Source: Planctomycetota bacterium (GTDB lineage Bacteria > Planctomycetota > Planctomycetia > Pirellulales > Pirellulaceae). From it: a DNA stretch of 26,279 nucleotides. Location: assembly GCA_024277285.1 (NCBI GenBank), contig JAJRVM010000020.1, forward strand, positions 1 through 26,279. The letters are read 5' to 3'. The position numbers were made by a program, and so were the translations under genes. Every line of letters starts with the position of its first letter. The stretch's first letter is position 1. Of this stretch, positions 16,150 through 23,720 are shown in pieces. A model generated the notes under the pieces. It was not told the origin of the DNA and made no database searches. It was given only the letters and a program-made list of their open reading frames with translations.

Positions 16150-16247
16150 AATGAAGCAGCGATTCTTCATCCCCGAAGAAGAAAAGGGGAGTAGTCCTTC
16201 TTCGCGAGACGACTGCGCAAGACGTGCTTCCTGCCCATTTACGTAGC

Positions 16248-16865
16248 TCACTGTGCGACACTTAAACGGACGATTTGCGGCAGAATTTGCCGTGCCGCGC
16301 GGCCTCGATGGCTGAGCGTGGCTTTCACGGCATCGCCCAGTTCGCCGAACGTCATGTGATATTCGACGATCTCGAAAACGGGATCGTATCCGAATCCGGC
16401 GGTGCCACGTCGAACCATTGCGATGCGCCCATTGCACGAGGCTTCTGACTCGGCTCGCACATTCCCCTCCGGATCGGCCAATGTCATGTGGCTGACATAA
16501 TGAGCGGTCCGTTTCTCGGTGGGGACGGACGCCAATTCCTGCAATAGTTTTTCGATATTGGTATCGTCCGTCGCGTCGGGCCCCGAGTAGCGGGCGGAGT
16601 AGACCCCCGGACGTCCGCCCAGTGCATCGACCGCCAGGCCACTATCTTCGCCCAGCACCCAATGTTGCAGGTGTGTGGCCTGTTGGCACGCTTTCAGAGC
16701 GGCGTTGGCGGCAAACGTGTCGCCATCCTCCTCTACTTCCAGAGCGGCGTCAAAGTCGGCAAGTGTCTTGACCGTGAGGCCGAACGGCGCGAAAAGCTGA
16801 GCCATTTCTCGGCCTTTCTTGCGGTTGTGAGTGCCCAGTACGATGACGTGGTCTGTGACGGCCAT
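16248..16865 (-). CDS. rdgB: Non-canonical purine NTP pyrophosphatase (ITPase/XTPase, RdgB/HAM1)
   Basis: Hydrolyses ITP, dITP and XTP to monophosphates and pyrophosphate, keeping deaminated purines out of DNA and RNA. 205 residues, normal for the family. Signature segments: VLGTHNRKKGRE (9-20) for nucleotide triphosphate binding; EEDGDTFAANA (45-55); EDSGL (73-77), the catalytic acidic motif; PGVYSARYSG (86-95); the TAGFGYDPVF base-recognition loop (155-164); and SHRGRA (185-190). I chose the ATG at 16865 because AAAGGA lies 8 nt upstream. An in-frame extension to 16943 has no conserved residues. Confidence 0.95.
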   Translation of the reverse strand: MAVTDHVIVLGTHNRKKGREMAQLFAPFGLTVKTLADFDAALEVEEDGDTFAANAALKACQQATHLQHWVLGEDSGLAVDALGGRPGVYSARYSGPDATDDTNIEKLLQELASVPTEKRTAHYVSHMTLADPEGNVRAESEASCNGRIAMVRRGTAGFGYDPVFEIVEYHMTFGELGDAVKATLSHRGRAARQILPQIVRLSVAQ

Positions 16866-17199
16866 CAACGTGGTCCTTTCTTGTGAGGAAGTAGGGGCTG
16901 CTGCGCGACCGGTGCTTGCAATCGCGTGAACTGGAAATAGCATAGACGACTGGGCTGGTTGAGCAACTGGCGAGGCGGTTTACTTGAATTCCGTTGGACC
17001 GGTGCATCTGGCGGCTTGGTCGAGTGGCCGGCGATCGGTATCGACGGTGTCGCAAGAGCGATACGGAAATAACCGATGAAGTTGTTCGCGACTGCGCGTA
17101 TAATGAAGGGGCATCGCGACGTGGCGTTTGGCTGCCCACCGTCGTACGGCGGAAGGCATAACGCATACATAAGACACTGATGTCGGGAGCTAGTAAAGC
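16866..17199. other. Divergent intergenic region between rdgB and the small membrane protein
   Basis: 334 bp without a supported gene. A perfect TATAAT (17099-17104) points toward the membrane protein at 17200, but no good -35 stands at 16-18 bp spacing. GGGAG (17185-17189) is that gene's probable ribosome site. Confidence 0.35.
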
Positions 17200-17688
17200 A
17201 TGAGCAGTGTGCGCACAAGACACGTGGCTGCGCGCGACGACATGGGAGCAGGAGGACTGCGCGCTACGAATTGGCCACTGCGGGATGATCCGGCGCGCAG
17301 TTTAGCGTATCTCGCCAGCTGCCTGTTGATCGCCGGGGCGTGCGCCGCGTTGAGCCAGAGCGTGTCGATGGGTTTGTTGACAGGACTGGCCCTGCTGCTC
17401 GCTTTCTGGAAGTTGTGGATTCCGATTGCGACCGAAATTGAGCCGCGTGGCGTTGTGTTGTCCGTCTTGGGACGACGGCGACATCTATCCTGGCGAGAGA
17501 TTGACCATCTTGAATTGCGCGAGGGGGGGGTCTTCTTGTGCCCTGAACCGCCACCTCTGCGCCGTGGTTTGTTGAGCAATGTCTTTCTGCCGTGGGGAAA
17601 GAATCGGCAGGCGATCCGGACGTTCTGCGATAGCTATCGTCCGCTCGGCATGCGTGGCCAGTCCGGCGAGTCAACGGGGAGCGGGTAG
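17200..17688 (+). CDS. Small membrane protein with two TM segments and a bPH-like tail, unknown function
   Basis: 162 residues. Two adjacent hydrophobic helices (about 34-52, SLAYLASCLLIAGACAAL; and 57-77, SMGLLTGLALLLAFWKLWIPI) form a hairpin in the membrane. The segment after them (TEIEPRGVVLSVLGRRRHLS, then WREIDHLELREGGVFL and KNRQAIRTFCDSYR) has the strand-strand-helix rhythm of small bacterial PH-like domains, in which a WxxI position follows a short strand. This is a weak structural impression, not a family match. GGGAG lies 10 nt before the ATG. It is convergent with the Crp/Fnr gene, with only 46 bp between stop codons. Function is unknown. Confidence 0.7.
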   Translation: MSSVRTRHVAARDDMGAGGLRATNWPLRDDPARSLAYLASCLLIAGACAALSQSVSMGLLTGLALLLAFWKLWIPIATEIEPRGVVLSVLGRRRHLSWREIDHLELREGGVFLCPEPPPLRRGLLSNVFLPWGKNRQAIRTFCDSYRPLGMRGQSGESTGSG

Positions 17689-17734
17689 CGCGCGCTGAGT
17701 GCAAGTTGCTGCGACGTTCTGCGTGGAGACGCGT

Positions 17735-18424
17735 CTACACTTGTGGGAAGCGCCCTTCGCTAATCGCGCGCAGCTGAGCCCGATCAATTAGCTCTACCCG
17801 GTTCTTGTCTCGCTCGACGACCAAGCCTGCCTCGATCAGGCGGCTGAATGTGCGCGACAACGTTTCGCTGGTCAGGTTCAGATGGCTGGCAACATGACGT
17901 TTCAAGCTTGGCAGCTTCACCATGCCGTCGGCCTCGACGTCCGATTCGATTAAGAACCGGGCGGTACGTCCGATCGCATCGCGCAAGACCAAGTCCTCCA
18001 TCAACGAGATAAGTCGCCGCACCCAGAACGACAAACCGGTCATCATTTCCAAGCAGAGTTGATGGTCTTGTGCCATCGCGTCGCGGAAACGATCAATCGG
18101 GATCAAGACGCAGACCGTACTGACTACGGCTTCGGCATGTGCCGGGCAGTCAAAGTTTCCTATGGCTGCGACCTCCGCGAATGTCTGGCCGGGGCCGACC
18201 ATGTGCAGTACATGTTCCTTGCCAGTCGGCGCGGTTTTAAAGACTCGCACCATGCCGCTGCCGACGACGTAAACGCCCGGGCATGGCTGACCTTGATGAA
18301 AGATCATTTGTTGTTTGGTGAAGCGGCACATGACACTCATGGTGACAAGTCGCTCGAGCCGTTCTTTGTTGACTTCGGTAAACAACTGGCAGCCGCCGAG
18401 AATATCTTCCACCGTAAGGCTCAT
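17735..18424 (-). CDS. Crp/Fnr family transcriptional regulator, probable regulator of hcp
   Basis: 229 residues. An N-terminal cyclic-nucleotide-binding-like sensor domain (about 12-130, with GVYVVGSGMVRVF and PGQTFAEVAAIG) is followed by the long dimerisation helix and a C-terminal winged HTH (175-202). The recognition helix reads TSETLSRTFSRL; its E187, S190 and R191 match the E-xx-SR that Fnr uses to read TTGAT/C-N4-ATCAA. The four-cysteine N-terminal cluster of oxygen-sensing Fnr is missing; cysteines are scattered (C12, C33, C48, C93, C105, C124), so a haem- or ligand-based NO sensor of the DNR/HcpR kind is more likely. I chose the ATG at 18424 because AAGGAG lies 10 nt upstream; the frame is open to 18493. 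A matching palindrome stands before hcp at 19030. Confidence 0.9.
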   Translation of the reverse strand: MSLTVEDILGGCQLFTEVNKERLERLVTMSVMCRFTKQQMIFHQGQPCPGVYVVGSGMVRVFKTAPTGKEHVLHMVGPGQTFAEVAAIGNFDCPAHAEAVVSTVCVLIPIDRFRDAMAQDHQLCLEMMTGLSFWVRRLISLMEDLVLRDAIGRTARFLIESDVEADGMVKLPSLKRHVASHLNLTSETLSRTFSRLIEAGLVVERDKNRVELIDRAQLRAISEGRFPQV

Positions 18425-19029
18425 CGTGAGCAAGCTCCTTGGTTCTGTCGTGGCCGCGACCGCGACTGCTTCACCGCTGTTGGTAATGGGCAACCCATTG
18501 TCGCCACGAAAGTGTCCAGGTAGGTGTCCCGGCGATCGCTTTGATCGGTCAGCCTGTCTTGTTGGGGGCTATTGGGTTGGCGGCCGAAACGTCCGGTTCG
18601 CTTCGAGGGAATGTTGAAGTTGGCAAAGTCGAGTTGGCACCAGGGTCGGGATGATATTCCGTTTTGGGGTGTCGATTGTGCGGCCTGCAGGTTGCGGTTC
18701 CAGCATACTTGGCGAAACCACAAAGAATTCGTTGGTATTGCCGGATATCGAGTCAACGCCGCAAGGCCATCGACCGAAGATAAAGAATCGCCGCTCACCG
18801 TCGTGTGAATCGGTAGATTCGCTGCGCCGAGTATGCGTCGATTTGCCGGTTTTCCTCAAGCCGGTCGTGAAGCGTCTTACCGTATCCGATGCGCGTACCG
18901 TGCGCGCTTCATTTTCCTGTGAAACCTCGGTTTCCGAGCTCTCGGTTCGCCGTTTTGGCCTCGGGCTCCCCGCTCTGGGGCTTGCAGGCTAGGCCTGCAC
19001 CAGGGGCCGAACGTCCGTTTAAGGCAGAA
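18425..19029. other. Long intergenic region between the Crp/Fnr gene and the hcp promoter
   Basis: About 600 bp with no supported gene; frames on both strands lack family features. One clean hairpin, TGCAGGC-TAG-GCCTGCA (18983-18999), ends about 30 bp before the Fnr-like box. Nothing else stands out. Confidence 0.4.
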
Positions 19030-19043
19030 TTGACTTACATCAA
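19030..19043. promoter_or_regulatory. Fnr/DNR-type operator TTGAC-N4-ATCAA upstream of hcp
   Basis: TTGACTTACATCAA is one mismatch from the palindromic Fnr consensus TTGAT-N4-ATCAA and equals the form seen for NnrR/DNR-type boxes. Its centre (19036.5) is 41.5 bp before position 19078. A -10-like TATTGT occupies 19066-19071, exactly -12 to -7 relative to 19078. This is the class II activator geometry. The transcription start itself is inferred. Confidence 0.7.
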
Positions 19044-19065
19044 TGCCGATACGCACCTTGACGCC

Positions 19066-19071
19066 TATTGT
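19066..19071 (+). promoter_or_regulatory. Inferred -10 element of the hcp promoter
   Basis: TATTGT keeps T1, A2 and T6 of TATAAT and lies at the distance from the Fnr-like box expected for class II activation. If used, the hcp leader is about 295 nt and includes the 15-bp repeat array. Confidence 0.45.
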
Positions 19072-19114
19072 ATGATTCGAGGTCGAGAGTCACCAGGGCG
19101 GCACGAGGAGCTTG

Positions 19115-19174
19115 CCAATGTGCCAAGGACCAATGTGCCAAGGACCAATGTGCCAAGGACCAATGTGCCAAGGA
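19115..19174. repeat. Four perfect copies of a 15-bp tandem repeat in the hcp leader
   Basis: CCAATGTGCCAAGGA is repeated at 19115, 19130, 19145 and 19160 without a single change. It lies between the inferred hcp promoter and the hcp start codon. There are no spacers, so it is not a CRISPR array. The unit contains AAGGA, so the RNA would carry four Shine-Dalgarno-like motifs. Confidence 0.95.
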
Positions 19175-19372
19175 GTCGATTAGTTCGGAGTCAGTTGACC
19201 TTGGATGTAGTGTGTCCCCTTGGAGCAAGTGGCCGGCGCCGTTGGTCGCAGACCGCAAGAAACTAGCTAGTAGGGACAATACGAGCAGGACGAGTGCTGT
19301 TTCGGGCGTGTGCGCGTCGCGAGAGCAGGTTCTGCAGGTATTCTCCGTTGTCCATGAAAAGGATCCCCACGA

Positions 19373-20662
19373 ATGTTCTGTAATCAATGCGAACAGACCG
19401 CTCACGGTAGCGGTTGTGTCTTGAGCCCCGGCGTATGCGGCAAGGACGAGGATGTGCAATCGCTCCAGGAAATGCTGCTCTATGGGCTCAAAGGGATGGC
19501 GGCCTACGCTCATCATGCTCGGCGACTCGGCAAATCTGACGAGAACGTCAGTGCCTTCATCGAGGAGGCGTTATTTGCGACCATGACGAACGTCAACTTC
19601 GATTTGGAATCGCTGCTTGAGATGAACATGGAATGCGGGCGTCAGAACCTGCGTGTGATGCAGATGCTTGACGAAGGGCATGGCGAAAAGTTTGGTGCGC
19701 CATCGCCTGGTACGGTCAACGAGGGGACCGTTGCCGGACCTGGGATCCTGATCAGTGGCCACGATCTGTTGGACCTTCACGATCTGCTGAAGCAGTGCGA
19801 AGGGACCGACATCAATGTCTATACGCACGGCGAAATGTTGCCAGCGCATATGTATCCAGGGTTGCGCGACCATCCCAATCTGAAGGGGCATTTTGGTGAT
19901 GCCTGGCAGAAGCAGAAGAAAGAGTTCGATGATTTCTCCGGGCCGACGGTAGTCACGACCAATTGCGTATTGATTCCGCGGGAAAGTTATGCGGATCGTC
20001 TTTACACGACTCGTGCCACGGCGGTGCCCGCTGGGAATCGTATTACCAATGGTGACTTTTCCAGTGTGATTGCCAAGGCGAAAGCGTGCCCGCCATTGCC
20101 GGCATCGGAAATTAAGCAGTCGACCACTGGTTTTCATCACAGTGTCGTGCTTGGCTTGGCCGAAACGATCGTGAATGCGGTGAAGGAAGGCAAGATCAGC
20201 CATTTCTTCTTGATCGGTGGATGCGACGGCGCTGAACCGGGCCGCAACTACTTCAGCGAATACGCCCAGGCGACTCCTCCCGACTCGTTTATTATGACCC
20301 TTGGCTGTGGCAAGTTTCGGATTCGCAATCATGATTACGGTGAATTGCTTGGCCTGCCTCGTCTGCTCGATATGGGACAGTGCAACGACGCCTACTCGGC
20401 GATCATTGTCGCCTCAGCACTCGCCGAAGCATTCGAATGTTCCGTGAGTGACTTGCCGTTGACACTGGTGATATCGTGGTTCGAGCAGAAGGCGGTTGCC
20501 GTCCTGCTGACACTGCTGTCGTTGGGTATCAAGGGGATCACGATCGGCCCCGCCGCGCCCGGTTTCGTCACTCCCAATGTCTTCAATGTCTTACAAGAGA
20601 AGTTTGACTTACGTTTGACCGGCCAGGACGCGAAGGCTGACTTGGCATTGGCACTGGCGTAA
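19373..20662 (+). CDS. hcp: Hybrid cluster protein (hydroxylamine reductase / NO-related), short form
   Basis: 429-residue iron-sulfur protein with a hybrid 4Fe-2O-2S cluster, linked to NO and hydroxylamine detoxification. The N-terminal cysteines C3, C6, C15 and C22 (MFCNQCEQ...GC...GVC) bind the conventional cluster. All eight hybrid-cluster ligands are recognisable: H130 (SGHDLLDLH), E154 (THGEMLPAH), C198 (TTNCVLIP), C284 (IGGCDG), C312 (TLGCGKFR), C337 (DMGQCNDAYS), E371 and K373 (SWFEQKAV). The length, about 120 residues below E. coli Hcp, fits the shorter class III proteins that lack one helical bundle. AAGGA about 9 nt before the ATG supports the start. The Fnr-like box upstream and the Crp/Fnr gene suggest NO- or anaerobiosis-responsive control. 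No hcr-type reductase gene is adjacent. A strong terminator follows. Confidence 0.96.
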   Translation: MFCNQCEQTAHGSGCVLSPGVCGKDEDVQSLQEMLLYGLKGMAAYAHHARRLGKSDENVSAFIEEALFATMTNVNFDLESLLEMNMECGRQNLRVMQMLDEGHGEKFGAPSPGTVNEGTVAGPGILISGHDLLDLHDLLKQCEGTDINVYTHGEMLPAHMYPGLRDHPNLKGHFGDAWQKQKKEFDDFSGPTVVTTNCVLIPRESYADRLYTTRATAVPAGNRITNGDFSSVIAKAKACPPLPASEIKQSTTGFHHSVVLGLAETIVNAVKEGKISHFFLIGGCDGAEPGRNYFSEYAQATPPDSFIMTLGCGKFRIRNHDYGELLGLPRLLDMGQCNDAYSAIIVASALAEAFECSVSDLPLTLVISWFEQKAVAVLLTLLSLGIKGITIGPAAPGFVTPNVFNVLQEKFDLRLTGQDAKADLALALA

Positions 20663-20722
20663 CTCGTAGGTAGCACAAGTGGACGTTCGCTTACCATCGT
20701 GAGCGTCGTCCTGCAGCATAGT

Positions 20723-20760
20723 AAGCAGCCGCGGGCCGTAGGTCCGCGGCTGCTTCTTTT
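20723..20760 (+). terminator. Rho-independent terminator of hcp
   Basis: AAGCAGCCGCGGGCC (20723-20737), loop GTA, then GGTCCGCGGCTGCTT (20741-20755) form a 15-bp stem with one G-T pair, followed by TCTTTT. It lies about 60 bp after the hcp stop codon and is the clearest intrinsic terminator in the window. Confidence 0.85.
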
Positions 20761-20770
20761 CATGGTCGAT

Positions 20771-20830
20771 CATGACCAAGCCGATCATGGCCAAAACGGT
20801 TGTGGCCAAAACGGTTGTGGCCAAGCCAAC
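20771..20830. repeat. Four imperfect 15-bp tandem repeats downstream of hcp
   Basis: Units CATGACCAAGCCGAT, CATGGCCAAAACGGT, TGTGGCCAAAACGGT and TGTGGCCAAGCCAAC follow each other at 15-bp steps. The inner GGCCAAAACGGTTGT is perfectly duplicated (20789-20803, 20804-20818). Confidence 0.85.
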
Positions 20831-21499
20831 CGGTAATTGAATGGGCTGCCAGTGACGTAGCGCGGGGTGGATGATGAGTGTTGGGTGGGCCGCAACGCAT
20901 TCCCCTCGACCTGGCTCGAGGGCTGGCAGCGCCGAGTTCTTCAGCTCGGTTGCGTTCGTGGCGATTCCCTTCTTTGGCGGGGCACATGCCACGCATGGCT
21001 GCCATGGGCAGGTCATGGCAAGTGATAGCATCTTCGCGAAAATGGCGTTTTTTCGCTATTTTGCTTCTGGCACTCTATTCCAAACCAAGGTCAATAGGAT
21101 TAGAATAACTTGCCGTCGTGACGTCACCGTACGGCTGAGCCCTATTTGCTTGACTTCTGTTCTGAAGTGGCTCGCACCCGCAGTGGCGTGGCGATGGTTC
21201 GGAGCTGTGTCATCAACGGCTACCGCGCTGGCGGCCATTCGCGGACTCTTGGCGGATGGACGGTGTGCATTCGGTAGTCTGTTTTGGTGAAGCAGTTGTT
21301 CTCGTCTACTTACTGATTCCACTCGTCTCGTGCTGCTATTCCTTTTCGTTGTGATGGCAGATTGTTGTCATGGTGACGAGAAGCCAAACGCGAAGCAACG
21401 GTTTACGCTGCTTGTTTCGGAACGGCCTGATCGTTAGCGAAGAAGATGCGATTCAGGTCGGTCGCAAGTCATAGTTGCACGGCAGATCAAGGCGGATCG
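20831..21499. other. Intergenic region before the ArsR gene
   Basis: About 670 bp without a supported gene. Frames exist on both strands (one of 139 codons on the plus strand, 20871-21290) but show no domain, signal peptide or ribosome site that convinces me. AAGGCGG just before 21500 may serve the ArsR gene. Confidence 0.35.
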
Positions 21500-21988
21500 A
21501 TGGCCACTATGCTTTCTCACAATATGCTTTCTCATTCGACTGCTCCAAGCGATAACACCCGCGGATTACCGGTGCAACCAGATCCTTCCACCAACGCCGA
21601 TGCGACGCCTCATGCCGATGCGGCTTTGTCTGATGGCGTGGCGAAAGAACTTGTGCGTTGGTTCAAGCTGCTGGCGGACGAAACGCGTTTGAAGATTCTG
21701 TTCTTCTTGATCGAGAAGCAGGAACTGAACGTGCGCACCTTGTGCGATATGTTGGGGCTAAGCCAGCCGGCCGTGAGTCATCATCTGGCGTTGTTGCGCG
21801 TCGATGGGTTGATTGAATGCCGTCGCGACGGCAAGCACAACTACTATCGAGTGTTGCCACAGCGGTTCGGCGACTTGATGAGTAAGGTGCTCGTCGCGGT
21901 ACCGGGGGCACAATCACAAATTCGTTTCGGGGGAGTCTCGCTGTCAATCGCCTCACCTGATTCGGACGCCGGCGATGTGGCCGACTGA
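21500..21988 (+). CDS. ArsR/SmtB family transcriptional regulator
   Basis: 162 residues. A Ser/Pro/Asn-rich N-terminal tail of about 45 residues precedes a winged HTH: VRWFKLLADETRLKILFFL, then LNVRTLCDMLGLSQPAVSHHLALLR (about 76-99 is the HTH) and the wing GLIECRRDGKHNYYRV. The ELCVC metal site of ArsR is absent; only one cysteine (C82) lies in the first HTH helix, so classic As/Cd sensing is not supported. The C-terminal tail (QIRFGGVSLSIASPDSD) is not part of the usual fold. The start is uncertain: ATGs at 21446, 21500, 21509 and 21524 are all in frame, and the last two come from a 15-bp duplication (ATGCTTTCTCACAAT then ATGCTTTCTCATTCG). The SpoU-type methyltransferase gene follows closely and may be cotranscribed. 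Confidence 0.85.
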   Translation: MATMLSHNMLSHSTAPSDNTRGLPVQPDPSTNADATPHADAALSDGVAKELVRWFKLLADETRLKILFFLIEKQELNVRTLCDMLGLSQPAVSHHLALLRVDGLIECRRDGKHNYYRVLPQRFGDLMSKVLVAVPGAQSQIRFGGVSLSIASPDSDAGDVAD

Positions 21989-22085
21989 GTGCTGATCGGA
22001 TGGTCGGATGATCGCAAGCGAAACGGAGGCTCGCGGGCACAGTGGGGGGATTGCAGGCGAATCGGGATTGCCGACAATGGGCGCC

Positions 22086-22598
22086 ATGCCTGCATTCGTC
22101 CACCAACGCCATAAGCCTCCAACTGCGCTCCCGGCAGGGTGTGAATTGCTGCTTGCGTGCCCGCCATTGCGCAGTAACGTGAATTTGTCACGCATCGTGC
22201 GCGTCGCGAGCTGCTGTGGGGTGCGTCGCATGGTGGCTTGCGGGAGCCCTAAGGTCGATCCGAAAATCGCCCGTGACGGTGCACAACAGTTGCATCTGGA
22301 AGTGCGTCGGTCGCTGCCCCCGGTTCTCAAGCGACTTCGCAGCGACGGTTTCCGCCTGGTCGGGCTTGAACAGACCCGTAATTCGACCTGTCTTTACAAT
22401 TACACTTTTCAACGCCGGACGGTGTTGGTCATCGGGCATGAACGTCAAGGCTTGGACCAGGCGACGCTCGACCTGTTGGATCAGGTCGTAGAGATCCCGG
22501 TGTTTGGCTTGCCTTACAGCTACAATGTGGCGACCGCCACGACCATGGCACTATACGAGTACTGCCGCCAAATGGTGTCAAACGCGTCGCCGTTGTAG
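22086..22598 (+). CDS. TrmH/SpoU family RNA 2'-O-methyltransferase
   Basis: About 170 residues with the SPOUT knot. Motif 1 is NVNLSRIVRVASCCGVRR (the asparagine and arginine of SpoU enzymes). Motif 2 is TVLVIGHERQGLD. Motif 3 is EIPVFGLPYSYNVATATTMA followed by LYEYCRQ. It transfers methyl from S-adenosylmethionine to a ribose 2'-OH in tRNA or rRNA; the target cannot be read from sequence. No extra RNA-binding domain is visible, so it is a minimal TrmL/TrmH-like form. The start is uncertain: I prefer the ATG at 22086 (MPAFVHQRHKPP), but in-frame ATGs at 22077 and 22008 are possible, and none has a strong ribosome site. The ArsR stop codon lies at 21988. Confidence 0.85.
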   Translation: MPAFVHQRHKPPTALPAGCELLLACPPLRSNVNLSRIVRVASCCGVRRMVACGSPKVDPKIARDGAQQLHLEVRRSLPPVLKRLRSDGFRLVGLEQTRNSTCLYNYTFQRRTVLVIGHERQGLDQATLDLLDQVVEIPVFGLPYSYNVATATTMALYEYCRQMVSNASPL

Positions 22599-22875
22599 CG
22601 GCGGACAAAAGAAGAGTCACACCAGTGCCGGGGTGGTCGATTTTCAAAGTCGTTGTTCCTGCTCTTGTTGCGCTGTTGAAGCAAACCGCGTCGCTTAGCG
22701 GTCCCTTCCTAAATGTGCCGATCGCGTCCTCGTTTTCGTGAACGGTTTCGACTTTTTGACGCGGACAGTGCAATTGCGAGTTGAAGCACCGCGTGACCCG
22801 TTGGAGGGGGCGGCCGTGAACTGAGGGAAATCCCGGGAGATGGGGGGCATAGCTAGAAAGCGGCATATCAAAACG

Positions 22876-23002
22876 GCTACGCCCCTCCGCACTTGATGAG
22901 TCTCGCAGCAATCATCGGGGGTGTCGCTGCGCACTTCGTCGGGTGCCAATGCCACAGATCCCAATGCCATAGACAATCGACCGGTTCTTGGCCCGGAGGG
23001 CC
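22876..23002 (+). repeat. Dispersed repeat, copy B
   Basis: Direct-orientation relative of 15828-15936. It shares GCACTTGATGAGTCTCGCAG, GCCAATGCCACAGATC and the closing hairpin GGCCCGGAGGGCC. An extra CCAATGCCATAGAC segment after the first CCAATGCCACAGATC looks like a local duplication of about 15 bp. Confidence 0.85.
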
Positions 23003-23330
23003 AACACAGCCCTTGCCGGGGTCGTAAGACCCCGGAACTTGGCAATTCCAAACCTAAAATAGCCCCTGAGGGGCGATACCGACAGCACCGCTCGCGTTTC
23101 CTGTGTCGCGCCTGCCGGGGCTTGCCGGTTCTGGCGCGAACTGCACCGGTGCCTCACGGCACCGGCCGAGGCTATGCCGGCCCTCCGGGCCTAATTCGCT
23201 TCATGGTTCCCTCCTGTTGTGACTCGGTTCCGGCGCTTCTGCTAATCCCTTGGCGGGCCCAGTTACGACCGTTTTCTTTTGGCCTGGAGAGCCAAAGAAC
23301 ACGTAGCCCTATTCCAGTGCCATCCGGCAC
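22990..23330. repeat. Cluster of small perfect hairpins (REP-like)
   Basis: Successive palindromes: GGCCC-GGA-GGGCC (22990-23002); CCGGGGTC-GTAA-GACCCCGG (23016-23035); GCCCC-TGA-GGGGC (23062-23074); CCGGTGCC-TCAC-GGCACCGG (23146-23165); GGCCC-TCC-GGGCC (about 23179-23191, the inverse of the first); TTTGGC/GCCAAA (23278-23296); GTGCC-ATCC-GGCAC (23317-23330). Stems are 5-8 bp and mostly perfect. Confidence 0.8.
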
Positions 23331-23720
23331 CGATGCGTTCGGCTAGCAGAAAGAGCTCGCCAAGAGTATTTTCATCAGCCCAGGGCGTCCGTCCCACGCG
23401 TACGCTGCGCAGCGTCTGCGTCCGCCCATGGAACGTCGCTCGATACGAGCATTCTGTCAGGGGGGAGCGTAGTTGACCGTTATGACCTTCGACGCGTAGA
23501 CTGACCCGTTTGGGCTCGTTCTCGAACTTGGGCCGTAGGGGGGGGCGTGGACCGTTTCCTGCGATAGCGAGTTGGTAGTCTGTTTGCCCGCGCGGATTGG
23601 GGCGCAGCGTGAGTTTGAGCCGCAGAGTTACGTTGGGATTGCTTTTCGGGTGTTGGGTCACGGCTGCGTCGAGGACTTTTCTTGACGAAGCTGGGCCGAG
23701 TGTCCGTTGGGCCGAGTAGT

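Larger units (their letters stand above)
15755..16247. other. Gene-free, repeat-filled stretch between the SPOR-like gene and rdgB
   Basis: 493 bp with no supported gene. It holds copy A of the dispersed repeat (15828-15936) and, 54 bp later, copy 2 of the inverted-repeat element (15991-16149). Short frames on both strands here are products of the repeats: similar peptide strings (CCETHQV, KENDGQKR) recur at the other repeat copies in the window. Confidence 0.6.

Noticed and set aside
15908..16261. Minus-strand hypothetical protein with FFARHFLC string
   Set aside because: The string comes from the inverted-repeat element and recurs at 5376-5487; it marks the repeat, not a gene.
19115..19174. 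Possible CRISPR array
   Set aside because: Units are 15 bp, directly adjacent with no spacers, and no cas genes are present.
19068..19424. 118-codon plus-strand frame over the hcp leader with repeated CAKDQ
   Set aside because: Produced by the 15-bp repeats; overlaps the real hcp start out of frame.
19571..20332. 253-codon minus-strand frame inside hcp
   Set aside because: Shadow of hcp, which has every expected ligand residue.
20871..21290. 139-codon plus-strand frame between hcp and arsR
   Set aside because: No convincing ribosome site, signal peptide or motif; composition like non-coding DNA.
22695..23051. Minus-strand hypothetical protein with CCETHQVRRGVA
   Set aside because: Recurs at the other dispersed repeat copy near 15830-15900; repeat-derived frame.
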